Assembly (NCBI GenBank): GCA_905221615.1
Contig: CAJNDT010003446.1
Location: 1,768,800 to 1,832,799 of the forward strand
Reading direction: 5' to 3'
Source: Symbiodinium sp. CCMP2592
Lineage: Eukaryota; Sar; Dinophyceae; Suessiales; Symbiodiniaceae
DNA: 64,000 nucleotides
Of the stretch, positions 1 to 11,746 are shown one piece after another (positions within the stretch are counted from its first letter, which is position 1; each line of letters opens with the position of its first letter). Position numbers and translations under genes: made by a program. The notes under the pieces were generated by a model. That model was not told the DNA's origin and made no database searches. It saw only the letters and a program-made list of their open reading frames with translations.

Positions 1-1100
1 GGAGCGGCCTGGATTAAACATTTAAAGGCAGAGGCTAGGCCAAGAAACTGGAAACAATCAACAACGCCAGTGCTAGTCTGCGAGGCAGCCCCATCAACCG
101 GACATGCCATGCCAGCCAGACTCAGCCTTTTTGTGTTTAGCCTTCCACTTTCTCATCGACTACGAGCACGCCTCCAGCTTTCGGTAGCTCATACTAGTAG
201 TTCTGATGTCATGGAAGTCTGTGGCAGCCAACATGACGAAGAGGAGATTATCTTTTAACAGATGGGGTTTGCTCTCTGAGTCGAATTCTACTGGTATGCC
301 AGATGAGTTGCACGTGAAGTGCAAGGGCAGAACCAGATTTTTTCGCAGGAGCCCAGGGTACATCCTACATGGTGCACGAATTGCGCGTGCCTTTGTACAT
401 CACAGTACGTACATTAGCATCGGCAAGAGAAACAGCTCTTCCATTCACCGTGGATGCAACTGTGCGGATAGTATAGAGGGAGAGATAGAGGCAGTTGGCA
501 GGAGAGCAGACTGACATACGGCACATCGAGGGTTGTTTATGTCACTGTGCTGGGGCTCCTTGGCGCTGCAAATGTTCGCTGGGCATCATTGGGTCGACAA
601 GCACTCGATGATGCCGCTGCCACTACGACGTTGCGGCTCATGTGACCTCATGGTCGTCACTCTGTTTGCTCACTGCTTGGGCTGACCAAAGCACAACTTC
701 ACAATGTATGACGCAAGTGAAGCACTCCAAGCAGCTGACGGAATGCATAGCTTCCAGCTGTATCACACCCCACCGCGGCTTGCTATACAGCCCAGGTTTG
801 GGTACTCGAACGAGAACACAACCCTCTAAATAGCTCTGGCACTGCGTCGTGACGAACAGACACAAGAGGAAATCAGATGTGTCCATAGGTATATTGATGT
901 CAAGAGTTTCATGGTCTATCCTCGGGGCTTGTATCGGGCAGACCTTCATCGCAGTAGGATTGCCTGTGGCCGGCTGCTTCAGAGACCTGTTGTCGAAGAC
1001 ACAAGTCACACCTGAGCAGTGGCCTCTAAAGACTTCACGCAGCAGGAAAATGTGTAAAGGTTTCTCAAGCATTCAAGATGGACTCGGCGATATCTTTCGT
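1..1100. other. no gene recognised
   Basis: I see no exon that I can support here. Open frames up to about 140 codons exist on both strands but lack recognisable motifs or a consistent splice pattern. The stretch may be intergenic or the 5' part of the EF-hand gene that follows. Confidence 0.4.
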
Positions 1101-1101
1101 C

Positions 1102-1196
1102 AGAATCAACCGTGGCAGCTGATCCCCCGCCAGGGCTTTGCAGACCGCGACTTGTTGGACCTCCCTCGCTTCGAGAAAGCCATGAATCTCATCCTT
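1102..1196 (+). CDS. candidate exon of EF-hand gene
   Basis: The frame reads QGFADRDLLDLPRFEKAMN with upstream QNQPWQLIPR. A ttcgtcAG acceptor precedes it and ccttG|GTCGTGAG follows. The composition (charged helix with FEKAMNLILG) resembles the helix of an EF-hand-like unit and it lies 200 nt before an unambiguous EF-hand exon on the same strand. I infer that it belongs to the same gene; the boundary positions come from reading only. Confidence 0.4.
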
Positions 1197-1400
1197 GGTC
1201 GTGAGGGGTTGCTGGGCAACGTTCCCCGGAAATTGCTGCAAAGACCTGTGACCAATGGCTAGACATAGTATGATGCAACGATCAGAGAGCACAAATGCCC
1301 AAACACAGGTTTCCACGAATGCCGATTATGAAAGTCACGACATGTCACGACAACCTAGGACCGTAGGCCCATGTTCCAGTGGCATCAGCACTCCTTTCAG

Positions 1401-1790
1401 AGAGCTGAGGTTCTCCAGGCAAGAGCATGAAGAATTCGCCAAGCTGTTCCTCATGCACGACAGGGACGGCTCAGGCTTCAGGGCGTGTCGTGCGATCTCG
1501 TCTGACGAAGGTTATTCCAAACTAGAGCTTAAAAAGAAAGACACCCTTCGGCGGAATTCGGATCATCGAACAAGGCGTCGCCCGGCGTCCCAGAACCATG
1601 TACTCAGCTCAAGAAGTTAAGCCAAGGTTCGGGGCTTCCTGGAGGGGCTTCTGACTGCAGCAGTGCTTCAATTTTAAACGACAATTCCAGATGCTTTGTG
1701 TGGCAGGTGAAATCGACAGCTCCGAGCTGATGGTGATGCTGCAGTGGTTGGGATTCTCAAGCTGCGTCTCTCGGGCCCCGCAGTTGCTGA
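1401..1790 (+). CDS. EF-hand loop split by a GC-AG intron
   Basis: Two exons together encode a complete calcium-binding loop. Exon 1401-1474 gives EEFAKLFLMHDRDGSG; exon 1707 to about 1790 continues EIDSSELMVMLQWLGF. Joined, the loop is D-R-D-G-S-G-E-I-D-S-S-E, with Asp at 1, 3 and 9, Gly at 6, Ile at 8 and Glu at 12, as the EF-hand pattern requires. The join is at TCAG|GCTTCA...TGGCAG|GTGAAA, a GC donor, and restores the Gly codon exactly. The family binds Ca2+ and usually works as a sensor or a regulatory domain. The downstream end of exon 2 is uncertain (a GC donor near 1770 is possible). No start codon is assigned; the gene probably extends on both sides. Confidence 0.65.
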
Positions 1791-1982
1791 AGCAGGACCT
1801 TGGGAGGGATCCCGCCGCCTTTTCGGAAGGACTGCCATGCTTGACTAGATAGACTACATATAGCTCAAGATCCGATTTCAGCTTGGTAGACAGTACCGCT
1901 TCGAGGCTCTAGTTTCCAGTTCGCTGTTCGCACAGAACGGCTCCCACGCCCACGAACCCAGCATGGCATATTCCGCCCTGAA

Positions 1983-2210
1983 GGTTGATCGCGACGGAAA
2001 TGGTGAAATGAATCAGATGGAGCGGCTGGGCTGCGCGCGCGATTTTTTTGGTAGGCACCGGGCAGTTTCGCAAAGAGAGCCTAGACAGGCCCGCCTCGCG
2101 CAGGGTCTCTGCAGACATGTATCCAGACCAAGGTTCACGGCTTGCATGCGCCTGGTGCGGGATGTTGAGCTTCGAGCAGTGAGAAAGTTGATCCAGGCGA
2201 TGGGAGCTGG
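1983..2210 (+). CDS. further EF-hand gene exons
   Basis: About 1983-2036 encodes VDRDGNGEMNQMERLG, an EF-hand loop with D-R-D-G-N-G-E-M-N spacing (first residues of loop seen, Asn at position 9). The acceptor is probably CCCTGAAG|GTTGATC. About 2100-2210 reads FTACMRLVRDVELRAVRKLI and could be the next helical segment. Position and strand make these likely members of the same gene as the exons at 1.4-1.8 kb. The exact ends and the linking phases were not resolved. Confidence 0.45.
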
Positions 2211-2219
2211 AAATATGAT

Positions 2220-3349
2220 CTACGCTCGCCTACTCCATTCCCGGACGCTAGCGGTCCAGATTTTACAATACCCTTGACCGAGCAAATCGAATCAGAAGAC
2301 ATGGTGGACGGCAGTGTCTATTGTCGTTGAAGCGCAGGTAGCTGCATCGGATGTCTTGGCGAGTCAAGCTCGTCCCGTCAGCTGATCAATTTGAATAGGT
2401 GCCTTGCATGGTAGCGGCGCATGTTGCAGGAGGTGCATGGTGACGGCAGTGGAACGCTTGCCGTGGCTTGTGCGAAACTATAAAATCTGTATAGCTCATC
2501 TCCTGATACCTTTCCCTAAGGGTTCAAGCACCGAATAACCATAATCCGCTATCCCAAATGTGAGACAAAGAATTACATCGGTGTGCTCTTCTCCATCCTG
2601 CCATATGATGCCATATTGCATTTGGAGTCTTATGCTCTGGTCAGAGATACTTGTATTCTTGATGGTTCTTCCTAGCTTTGCCTAGAGCCACGAACTAGAG
2701 TCTTCACTTCTGAAACCGTTGCGGGCGAAGCAGACAGGCCCAAACGCTGCGGTACCCGGTTCTTTGTTGGAGGCCCTAGACATCATGAATCAGATGGAAC
2801 CATATGCCCGCACCACGTGAATCCCCGTGCTATAGTGCAGCTAGCGCATAGCCTGCCAACATGTACACACCATGCATGCATGCGTACATGGTTACTTGGG
2901 AACTTACTTGCTTGCCCAATCATACATATGCATCCGTGCATAGAACTAGTCTGCCTGCCTGCCTGCTGGTCTGTATGTATACATGGATGGACATGATATG
3001 TGTGCCTTGTTTCCCGAGGTGTCAGAGTTTCCGGCCCTGCTCCGGGCACTCGGATACGAAACCTGGGATCCCAAGGCAGCTGCCCCGCACTGGTTGTGCT
3101 AGGGTCGCATCGTCCGGCATCGTGGCTCCAGGCTTTCATGCTTCCGCATGATGTTCCGGAAAGGCGTGCATGAGAATCTGAGACAGGGGAGAGCCTGAAG
3201 CGTCGGTAATGTCGTTCCCGGCCACTGGCCGTAGGAGTGCAAGATGGAGTCGCGCATGGTCGCACCAAAACCCTCTTTCGACTACAGTGACCTCTGTAGA
3301 AGCTTCCCATGGCACCCCCTAATCTGACCGCCATATGTCACACACACAG

Positions 3350-3386
<37 letters not shown>

Positions 3387-3400
3387 ATATATCTATATCT

Positions 3401-3449
<49 letters not shown>

Positions 3450-4080
3450 TACATACCCGTATGTGGTCTGCAAGGTAAGCCTTTAGTCTATATATCTCTA
3501 AGATATATAAGTTCATGTTCAATACGAATAAGTAGGTACCAAATACACTGCTTTGTCTGTGCTTAGATTGATATAGAGGATACAGTATAAGAAGTCTGGA
3601 AAACAAATTACAAACAAGCAGGTCATCGGCGAAACTCTTGAAGATGTTGGTTTGGCATCGAGGAAGGAGCTGCTTGGATCTACATGAGCTTTTACTGAAG
3701 AGGGTAGCTTTGTAGCGGAGTAGGTAACTTTTAACCTTGTCCTTAGGGGTACTTATAGATACTTGTTAATCTTTTGTTATTGCAACCCCTAAGAAACAGC
3801 TAAAATTAGAGTTTTTGCCAGGGGTCTAAGTTCAATTTTGTGTTGGGGTACCGCAATCCCTGTATAATCGCAAAGCTTATCTTTGGTAGTCGTGGCGTAC
3901 AAGCCAAGCAGTTTCAGCCGGGGATCGACAGAATGCATTATGTAAGGTTAGTTCAATACCACTAGTACAAAATGTGCACATGGCCTCCTCTTGTCTCCTC
4001 TGAATGAGTGCGGTTGCACAAGTGGTCCACAAGTTCTGCAGTCTGCTAGTGCCTAGTGCTGCCTTTATCGAGGCTGGAGC
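2220..4080. other. no gene recognised; contains TA repeat
   Basis: There is no supported exon in this stretch. It contains the (TA)n tract at 3344-3440 and, at about 3722-3850, a T-rich stretch with several 'aggggta/ggggtac' motifs that resembles the short intronic elements seen elsewhere in the window but has no clear inverted ends. Confidence 0.4.
3344..3440. repeat. (TA)n with embedded (ATCTAT)n
   Basis: A microsatellite of alternating TA with an internal stretch of ATCTAT hexamers (about 3389-3420), followed by CACACACATACATA. Open frames here consist only of Tyr/Ile and are not genes. Confidence 0.95.
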
Positions 4081-4377
4081 TGGGTGATACATGGAGAATC
4101 CTGATCGAGCATCTCGGCTTTTCGGGGTAAGGGTCCAAAGAGCTGTTGCGCGAAATCATCCCGAAGCAAGGGCTCGAAGTTTAGCGTCCAAGTGGCCAGG
4201 TATCGCCGCAATGAAGGCTTCTGCAAGGAGGATCGTGAGGCAAGACGTGTACAAGGGATGCGGTTGCGGTAGGTGCGTCTGTCCTACCAGCTCTCTTCGG
4301 CAGAATTTTGCCACAGCCTCTTCAAGAGGCTTTCAGACCGTCGATGAACTTGGCTGAACTGTTCGGCCAGCATTAGC

Positions 4378-5100
4378 AGGCGCTGGAGTCCGTCTTCTAC
4401 CAGCACGACGAGGACGTCGTGCAGTATGAGCGGGGGGAGGGGGGCGTTCATCGTGCTAGAGCAAGGCCGTGTGGCTTCTGTCTTCCGAAAAGCTCGAATT
4501 TGTTCCAATTCACAAGCGTTCTGCCAAAGCGCATCGTTTTTGAAGCGTCTCGGCCATGAAGCTACAACACCTCCCCCCCTCTCACCAGGCCCTGAGGCTG
4601 TGGAAACTAGATAGGGCTTTCAGCTACCCAGTGTTCCTGACCCTACAGGACCGCTCCGGGGAGCTGGACAGCCTCGAGGCACCCTTAGCCTTGCGCAAGC
4701 TCGGCTTCGCCGTGGGGTGCCTCGGGTCGAAAATTCACGAGTCTGCTTCGATAGTGTTAGTCGCATGATTCTGATTCTAGCGGCAGCATCACGGACCAAA
4801 GCTCAGGTTCAACGAAGCACAAAGTTGGCTGCTGAAGGCGACAGATGGCTAGGCTTAATGCCAAGAGCTCATGTGCTGTGCAGCCTCTGCCGGGGCTGTT
4901 TCTCCTTGCTGACGAGTGCATGGGCAAGTCAACGAAGAGCGCAAAGTGCCCAATTGCGCCAGGTAGATGTCGACGAGACCGGTGCTCTGAGCCTGGAAGA
5001 GTTCCTCAGCCCCGCTGTGGCTTCCATTGTGTTTGCTGCTGCTTTCCTTCGACAGCAACTTGCGTCTCCGATTGAGGGGCACCGGCAACATAAACTGGTT
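4378..5100 (+). CDS. EF-hand gene exons, middle cluster
   Basis: Three exon-like segments on the same strand. About 4380-4435 gives ALESVFYQHDEDVVQYE after a CATTAGCAG acceptor. About 4631-4716 gives DRSGELDSLEAPLALRKLGF, an EF-hand loop (D-R-S-G-E-L-D plus a helix) with the RKLGF ending common in calmodulin-like repeats. About 4960-5062 gives VDVDETGALSLEEFL, a canonical loop D-V-D-E-T-G-A-L-S-L-E-E. This is strong family evidence for several Ca2+-binding repeats. I infer one long gene, but separate genes or decayed copies cannot be excluded because junction phases were not all checked. Confidence 0.5.
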
Positions 5101-5451
5101 CTCTGAGGATTCGATTCATCAAGAGTCCTGACCTAATAGTATAGCAATTACCAATACGGTCAGTAATCAGACCAACTGTAATGCCAATGCTTTGGTGCAG
5201 CTGGTATGGCTCGTGGGCGGCCTCCGGCACGCAGATGGTCTATGTCACTGTTTCTTCTAAGAAAGCTCCGCGTTCCCACTCAAATCCCGAATGGCTCTGC
5301 GAACTTAGTGCGATATGACATCGTGAGACTGAAATGGCCGAAGGAACGCGAGAAGCTCAGCATGCCTCAGGTTCATAAAGCTCGCGCGAATGCTGCAGTC
5401 CAATGAAATGATGCTTGGAATAGAACATTGATTCGACGTCTTTGGTCGGTT

Positions 5452-5575
5452 CTTGACGCCGGAGGTATATCTCGCACTGAGGTTTCATAAGGACGGGGAT
5501 GAAGCACATGGGCAGGCAACTGCCAACGTTTCCTCCATCCTGCTCATCCAGCAAAGACTTCCCTAGCAGCTTCCC
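5452..5575 (+). CDS. candidate exon, EF-hand-like helix
   Basis: One frame reads FLTPEVYLALRFHKDGDEAH followed by ATANVSSILLIQQRL. HKDGDEAHG has the acidic loop character of a degenerate EF-hand. It sits between clearer EF-hand exons. The splice ends are not certain. Confidence 0.35.
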
Positions 5576-5599
5576 GTCTCCGCCAAGTTGTTGAAGTGA

Positions 5600-6470
5600 A
5601 GTTGCCCCTTTAAGCATAGAGTGTAGAGTCTGTTGCAGAATACAGGAACCAAGTTCATGGGTCTGAGTAGGTGCTGAGTCGGTGATCCGTATAGGGTCTG
5701 CATTGCATAACGAACCATGTGTTTCTCTATAGGAATTACACGTATTTAAACCACCAACTCAAAATCTTGCTGAGCTGTTCCGTGGATGGCACAATCTCAA
5801 GAAGCCTTAGACCCTCAGGCGCAAGAATGTCCGAGGGAATTTCAGTTCGAAGCTAAGGATGCGCTATGCGTCCGCATTCAGGGAAAAGGCTGCTTGGGGG
5901 AGACCCGGCAGGATTGTGACCACGGCGATGGCGTGCATGATGCTGCTCTGAATGATGACAGTGGTGGTGGCGCCTGTGCTGGTGCTGGTCACTGAAATGA
6001 CGCATGATGACGCAGAGGGACACTTGACTTGATGATTCTAATCGTGATGATGCCGAGCATTTGATGCTACCGTTTGAGGCCCACTCCATAGCTTTCATGA
6101 CGAAAGAGTGGGAGATATCTGCCATCTTGCAGATGGGGATGCTCATGATCATGAGCAGTCCTGCATGCTATGATGCGTCGTATCCTTGGCGACCCTAGAG
6201 GCTTGGGGTAAAGGCCGTTCTTCGCAGTCGCAGCGTCGCCACAAGGAAACCTTCCCTCCACCCTCCACCAAGTCCTGTTTGCAACATTTTCCACTTGTGC
6301 CGACAACATGGGCGAAGATTTTTCACCTTTACAAGCGCTGATTCTTTGCAAAGGCTTTTTTGCAGCATGCCAATCACAGTGGTTCATCCTCGTTGGGGAA
6401 CGTTCGGCGTTCGAATGATATTCCAAATTTTCGAAAACATTGGCAATGATGGCAGTGTGGTGCTAGCAAT
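5600..6470. other. no gene recognised
   Basis: No exon with recognisable motifs. Overlapping frames on both strands at 5786-6426 look like chance openings. Probably an intron of the EF-hand gene. Confidence 0.35.
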
Positions 6471-6475
6471 GACTG

Positions 6476-6593
6476 CGGCAGCAGCTGATGCTGCTGCTAC
6501 TGCTGCTGCTACTGCTGCTGCTGCTACTGCTACGACTACTACTGCTGCTACTACTACTACTACTACTAATAATAATAATAGTAGTAACTACTG

Positions 6594-6677
<84 letters not shown>

Positions 6678-6693
6678 CACTACTAGTACTACG

Positions 6694-6746
<53 letters not shown>

Positions 6747-6786
6747 GTCTACTACTACTACTACTACTACCACTACTAGTACTACG

Positions 6787-6862
<76 letters not shown>

Positions 6863-6863
6863 G
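6476..6863. repeat. (CTA)n / (ACT)n triplet microsatellite, about 390 bp
   Basis: A nearly pure ACT/CTA triplet array with interruptions (GCTGCT at the start, AATAATAATAGTAG at about 6568-6590, ACTAGTACTACG at about 6683 and 6776), ending in a run of 11 C. The six frames give poly-Thr, poly-Leu, poly-Ser, poly-Val and similar; none is a gene. Confidence 0.97.
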
Positions 6864-6914
6864 CCCCCCCCCCCCTACCAACCACCTCTTTTACATACTC
6901 TTGTAACCCACATC

Positions 6915-7290
6915 CGTTTTACTCGGTATTTACAGCACTTTCGTCATGTAGGAACATCTTATGAAGCTAGAAATTTCACCTGCGAGTTTTCAAACTCCAG
7001 CATCCGATTGTGGATTTTTTTGTTGTGGGGGTGCGTGGGTGTGCGGGAAGAATGAAGTCGAGATTGTTACGCGGACACCTCGAACGACATCTCCGCAAGA
7101 GCCATTTTACTCGGTATTTACAGTACTTTCGGGATGTCCGCCATCTTATAAAGTTGCCAAGCCTACCTCTGGACTTTTCTACGTTGTCTGTTTGCCTTTG
7201 CGAGGGCTTTCAGCGAAAACTCGAAATTGGGTGGGGGAAGGCTTGTTTTACTCGGTCTTTAAAGTAGTTCATCTGGTATGTTAAATCTTC
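6915..7290. repeat. three imperfect copies of a TTTACTCGGTATTTACAG unit
   Basis: A motif of about 45 bp beginning TTTTACTCGGTATTTACAG recurs at about 6917, 7105 and 7246, each followed within 30-40 nt by a CATCTTA- or AATCTT-like end. The copies lie 188 and 141 nt apart. I do not recognise the unit. Confidence 0.7.
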
Positions 7291-7458
7291 GTCATCATCA
7301 TCATCAACAACGAACATCATCACGACTTGAACAGAACAGAGAGGCATGCAGATTGCGACTGCACGTGTCTCGCAGGTTTTTTTGGAGCTGGCAGTCATTG
7401 CTTGGCGCGTGTCCCTGCAAGGTTTGGTGGAGCTAGCAGTCAATGGTTGGCGTGGAGG

Positions 7459-7830
7459 CTTGAGCTACTAGGAGCAGTTCCTGTGGATATTCGCTGGCAA
7501 CTGTTCGAGGCTGCCTGTACGTTATCAGCCCCCCCCCCCCGCCCCACACCCCCCCACGCATGCAATCGCATCATGAGCATAGCATACAAAGCATCCTGGA
7601 GCATCTGGGCTAGTAGGAGCAGTTCCTGTCGATATTGGGTGGCAACTGTTCGAGGCTGCCTGTACGTTATCCGCCCCCCCCCCCCCCCCCCCCCCACGCA
7701 TGCAATCGCATCATGAGCATAGCATACAAAGCATCCTGGAGCATCTGGGCTACTAGGAGCAGTTCCTGTGATATTCGCTGCCTGTACGTTATCAGCCCCC
7801 CCCCCCCCCCCCCCACCCCAAGCAACGCAT
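7459..7830. repeat. minisatellite, about 120-140 bp unit with poly-C tracts
   Basis: A unit containing CGCATGCAATCGCATCATG, ...ATCTGGGCTA.TAGGAGCAG and GCCTGTACGTTATC, ending in a run of 10-19 C, is repeated about 2.5 times. The C tracts vary in length between copies, as expected for slippage. No coding function is evident. Confidence 0.85.
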
Positions 7831-7864
7831 GTAAAAGGGGGTGGTTGGTAAGGGGGGGGGCCGC

Positions 7865-7901
<37 letters not shown>

Positions 7902-8060
7902 CACTACCACCACCACTACTAGCGCTACTTCTGCTACTACGACTACCACTTCTAATTTGTGACTACTACTACTGCTACTACTACTACTGCTACTTCCACC
8001 ACTACTACTAACACTACTACGAATAATGCTACTGACTACTGCTACGACGACGACTACTAC
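7865..8060. repeat. second CTA-rich triplet tract
   Basis: A degenerate (CTA)n tract with CCACTAC and GCTACTTCTG interruptions, grading into ACGACGACTACTACTG and GTAAATAATATTGATAATAATC. It is less pure than the array at 6.5-6.9 kb. Confidence 0.9.
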
Positions 8061-8224
8061 TGTAAATAATATTGATAATAATCATAGTTACTATTATTGC
8101 GACCACCGCTACTGCTGTTACCACTCCTCTTCTCCACCTATCCTTCTCCTGCGCCGCGTCCCTCCTCCTACGACGATGATGTGTTCTTCCACCACCACCT
8201 CTCCGACCACGGTTGGTGCGGCAA

Positions 8225-8855
8225 AGAAAGTAGCTACCAACAGGAGGGCTTTGAGCGTGGAGTGTCAGTCCCTGTTACAGCCAAAGCTGATGCCACCTGA
8301 GGCCATGCTCACGGCGGAGGGCTGCCGCGTGATTGCACATCATGTCGTTTCGATGGAATTGTTTTCGTATAGATGGCAAAGCTGTGAGGCGCGGCTGCTT
8401 GCTTCCTTCGGCTTCACGGCCGATGTCCAAGTCTTTGGTGTGGACGAAGATGAGGAGGTGTCAGCCACTTGCCTCAGGTCTTAGGAGATGTCTCAGGCTA
8501 TGAGCACCTGCGTTGTTCTGGAAAGCCGCGCATGCGAATGCTTCCACAGCTGAGGAAGACTGCTTCTTGATCGTGTGTTCCAGGCTCTTTCAGGAGCGAC
8601 GGAAAGAGTGCAGACAAAACGGCGGTTGGAATTTTGAGCAGATGCGGCTGCTCAAGAAGCTCGGTTACACAGTCCGGCCATTTTCTCAACAGTGAGTCGC
8701 TTGTTAGATGTGTTCTCTGAAGGGATGCCATTTGCATCATGCGCCCCCTGGACATTGAGGAAGGTCTTCGAAACCTACGATCCGCACAACAACGGCTATG
8801 TAGGGAACAAGGACTACTTGTCCGGTGAAATGCTCCTGCCACTCGCGTGGTAGCG
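8225..8855 (+). CDS. EF-hand gene exons, 3' cluster
   Basis: Three candidate exons. About 8240-8440 includes MLTAEGCRVIAHHVVSMELF and CEARLLASFGFTADVQVFG. About 8580-8692 gives LFQERRKECRQNG and WNFEQMRLLKKLGYTVRPF. About 8755-8850 gives LRKVFETYDPHNNGYVGNKD followed by YLSGEMLLPL, an EF-hand-like segment with the loop D-P-H-N-N-G-Y-V-G-N-K-D. The last is the best of them. They continue the EF-hand series on the same strand after the microsatellites; whether all are spliced together is inference. Confidence 0.4.
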
Positions 8856-8869
8856 ACGAGTAACATTCC

Positions 8870-11090
8870 AGAGCCTTCGAGGGAGGAGCGCCGGAGCTTT
8901 AAAGGGACAGCGCAACTTCTTCGGGCTAGTGCCTTCGGAAGGAACTAATCCGTCTTCTGTCTGAGATCCTCCCGAACCTCTCAAGAGATCCATTCTTCCG
9001 GTGCCTCAGCTGACAAGTAGCTTCATTTCTTGTTCCTGCTGGGCTGCGTTTGTTTTGCCTGTAGAGCCAAAGCAACAGTAAATGGATGTCTTCACCAGGA
9101 GAATCACAAAAGATGGAGAAAAGGTGACCCATGAGGTCTTAGGCAATTCATAAATGCCGGCACCATTTCTCCAGTCGTCCGCAACGCCTGGCCCAGCCCG
9201 GCCCCGCGCAGCTCCCATCGCTCAGCCTCGGAACCTTGTGACCTTTTCCCACACTTTGTCCACTTTTTACTCTTCACCGTTTGGATTGCAGCAAATTGGC
9301 CGTGATTTTCTGGACTGCAAAGAATCTGTTGTTGTTTGCAGTTTTGCCCGCCTGCTGTTGAAAAAAATCGCATGTTTCCTTCGTGTCCATATGAACGAGA
9401 TTGGCAAACTTAGGGCGGGTAGGTGGCCGTGGGGACCTAGCAGAGCAACGGGGAACATGCTGAGAATGCGGAAACCATCGGGTCTAGCCGGCCAAAAACC
9501 GGAAGAACTGCTCCCATGACACTCCACAACCGTGTTGGCAGAACAGCTGCACTGTTTGAAGAACTGTTGCATAGGGAAGCTGTATATCCTGTTGTTCTGG
9601 GTACTTAGCACTCATCCCAACCTTACGTTGCTTGTATGTTTTGTGGCTCAGGCTCGAGGTCTTGGGTTGCTTTGGCGATTGAAGAAACTGGAGCTGAGGG
9701 TGCTGAACCTCTCACCCTCTGCTACGAAGTCGGAACACGTGGAAACTGCGAGTGTGCATGGCCCTGTGGAAGTGACAGGATTTAGGTAGCATCCGGAGCT
9801 TAACCAGATATCTAAAACCTCTGCCAAAGACGTAAGCAAGCGGGCATAGCTCAAAGACCATCCAACCATATCGACATGACCTGTGCACATCTAGACAAGC
9901 AATCTACTGCTCAACGCACGTGCTGCTTTCGTGCTATGCCTCCTGATACTCTAGCCTGACATAGCGAGACCCTGCCGGATGGCGCGGCATGGAGAGAAAT
10001 ACTGCTCAACACTCCACCATGGAAAGACCGGCAGATGCCCTGCTCAATCCAATGCAGTGCTTGATTGTACTTCCCACCGGCCTTCCAGTTGCTTCCTCAT
10101 TGAAAGGCCGGAGTTGAAAGCAATCCTGCAGAATGTGCAAGTCGAGGGCACCGGACGGTTAGGTCTCGACCTCAGGTTCAGCCAGCTCGCAGCATGCCTT
10201 GGCTTTAGACAGTTTCCAGTCCTAGTGTCCCAGCAGCATCACTATCACGACTGATTCCCCCACCGACCGCTAATCACATGCCAATCACGGTAGCCCGGTA
10301 GCGACGGTAACGTGGCATTGCCCGTCTCAGAGCAGTGACATCACTAATTTGGAGCATATTAGCCTGTCAGCCACGAGCAGAAGCAGTCTTCCCCTCCAGC
10401 AGCATCCGAAGCCAAAGCACGGCCATCGGGGCCAGGCTTCCATGATTTCTTGTCACTGGTGCAGCTTTGCCGGTCGGCACAGGTGGCTTGTCAGACTTCT
10501 GAATACCAGCCTCTCAAATGAGTGCTACTGCTGCCTCACCGTGACTATATAGTTACTTGATGTGCAGTGGACTCAGTAGGCCGTCCATTGAGGAGTACAC
10601 CAACCCCTGCTTACTAGCTTACCGTTCATGCTGGCAGAAAGAGTTGTGCACTTGGCAGGAGAAGATGGTCGCCCGAAGACAGCAGGCTGCGATAGAGGAC
10701 AGCAAGCACGAGACAACAGGTTTTAAGCAAATACGAATGTAATGCCTGCCATGTTCTAGGCGGGTTACAGCTACAGCACAGTACCGCCACGTGCAGTCCT
10801 TATGGCTGTGAGGTAATTACATCACACTCGAGCCAACAAAATGGATTTGGACGTATTCGGCAGCGCACAGTCTTGTTTTGATTTCTTGAGTTTGGTACGC
10901 CATGCCAGTTGATTGGTGTTTGGTATGCTCATATGGAAGATTTTCTGGCTTGTCGTCCGTCTACTTATTCTGAGCCTTTGTATCATGATGATGGTGAGCT
11001 TCAGCCACTGGCTGTGGCCATCAATCGTCATGCAGACTTCGATCACCGCAGCAGTAGTGGCAGAGGGGCACAGATCGGCGCAGTCGTCGT
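8870..11090. other. gene-poor stretch
   Basis: Several frames of 60-120 codons exist on both strands (for example 9154-9519 +), but none shows a motif, a signal peptide with a plausible body, or consistent splice sites. I cannot support a gene. Confidence 0.4.
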
Positions 11091-11092
11091 AG

Positions 11093-11416
11093 TTGTTGTA
11101 GTAGTAGTAGTAGTAGGAGTAGTAGCAGTAGTAGTAGTAGTAGTAGTAGTGGTAGTAGTAGTAGTAGTAGCAGTAGTAGTAGTAAGCAGCAGGAGCAGGA
11201 GTACGAGTAGGACTAGGGGTAGGAGTGGTAGGAGTAGTAGTAGTAGTAGTAGTAGTAGCAGCAGTAGCAGTAGCAGTAGCAGTAGCAGTAGCAGTAGCAG
11301 TAGCAGTAGCAGCAGCAGTAGTAGTAGTAGTGGCAGTATAGTGGCGGCAGAGCGGCAGCCACAGCAAAAGCTGCAGCAGACACGACAGAGAGAGTGAGAG
11401 AGACAGACGGAGAGAC

Positions 11417-11453
<37 letters not shown>

Positions 11454-11456
11454 GAG
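11093..11456. repeat. (AGT)n/(AGC)n tract followed by (GA)n
   Basis: An AGT/GTA-rich triplet tract (11093-11340) containing an AGTAGC hexamer section (about 11260-11315), then a (GA)n tract at 11393-11456. The long open frames here (poly-Ser, poly-Val, poly-Leu) are repeat artefacts. Confidence 0.95.
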
Positions 11457-11746
11457 AGTCCCATACCAAAGCGTGGCACTAACCCGAGGCACTCAGGCAT
11501 TGCACTTAGCGGGCATGGCACGTACAGCATCTAGCTCTTACCCAGAAGACCGGGGCCCGCTCTCGTAGGTAGTTGCCTTCGCCGCTGCACGAAGCTGTCT
11601 AGCACACACTCGGGGTGAACAACACAACCCTCGCAGAACAACTACAGTGCATAGACAGGCAGCGAGGCATGAGCAGAACTAGGGAATGTACTAGGGAATG
11701 TACCGGACAATCTATACACATGGGTATACAGAGCTGAGCCTGCGAA

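Noticed and set aside
3309..3606. Tyr/Ile-rich frames in (TA)n tracts (also at 45.5-45.9, 47.0-47.4, 48.4, 56.5 and 63.6 kb)
   Set aside because: Artefacts of alternating TA and CATA microsatellites.
6295..6964. Long open frames of poly-Thr, poly-Leu, poly-Ser and poly-Val
   Set aside because: They are the six-frame readings of one (CTA)n microsatellite and carry no independent coding signal. The same holds for the frames at 10.8-11.5, 26.6-27.4 and 32.1-32.4 kb.
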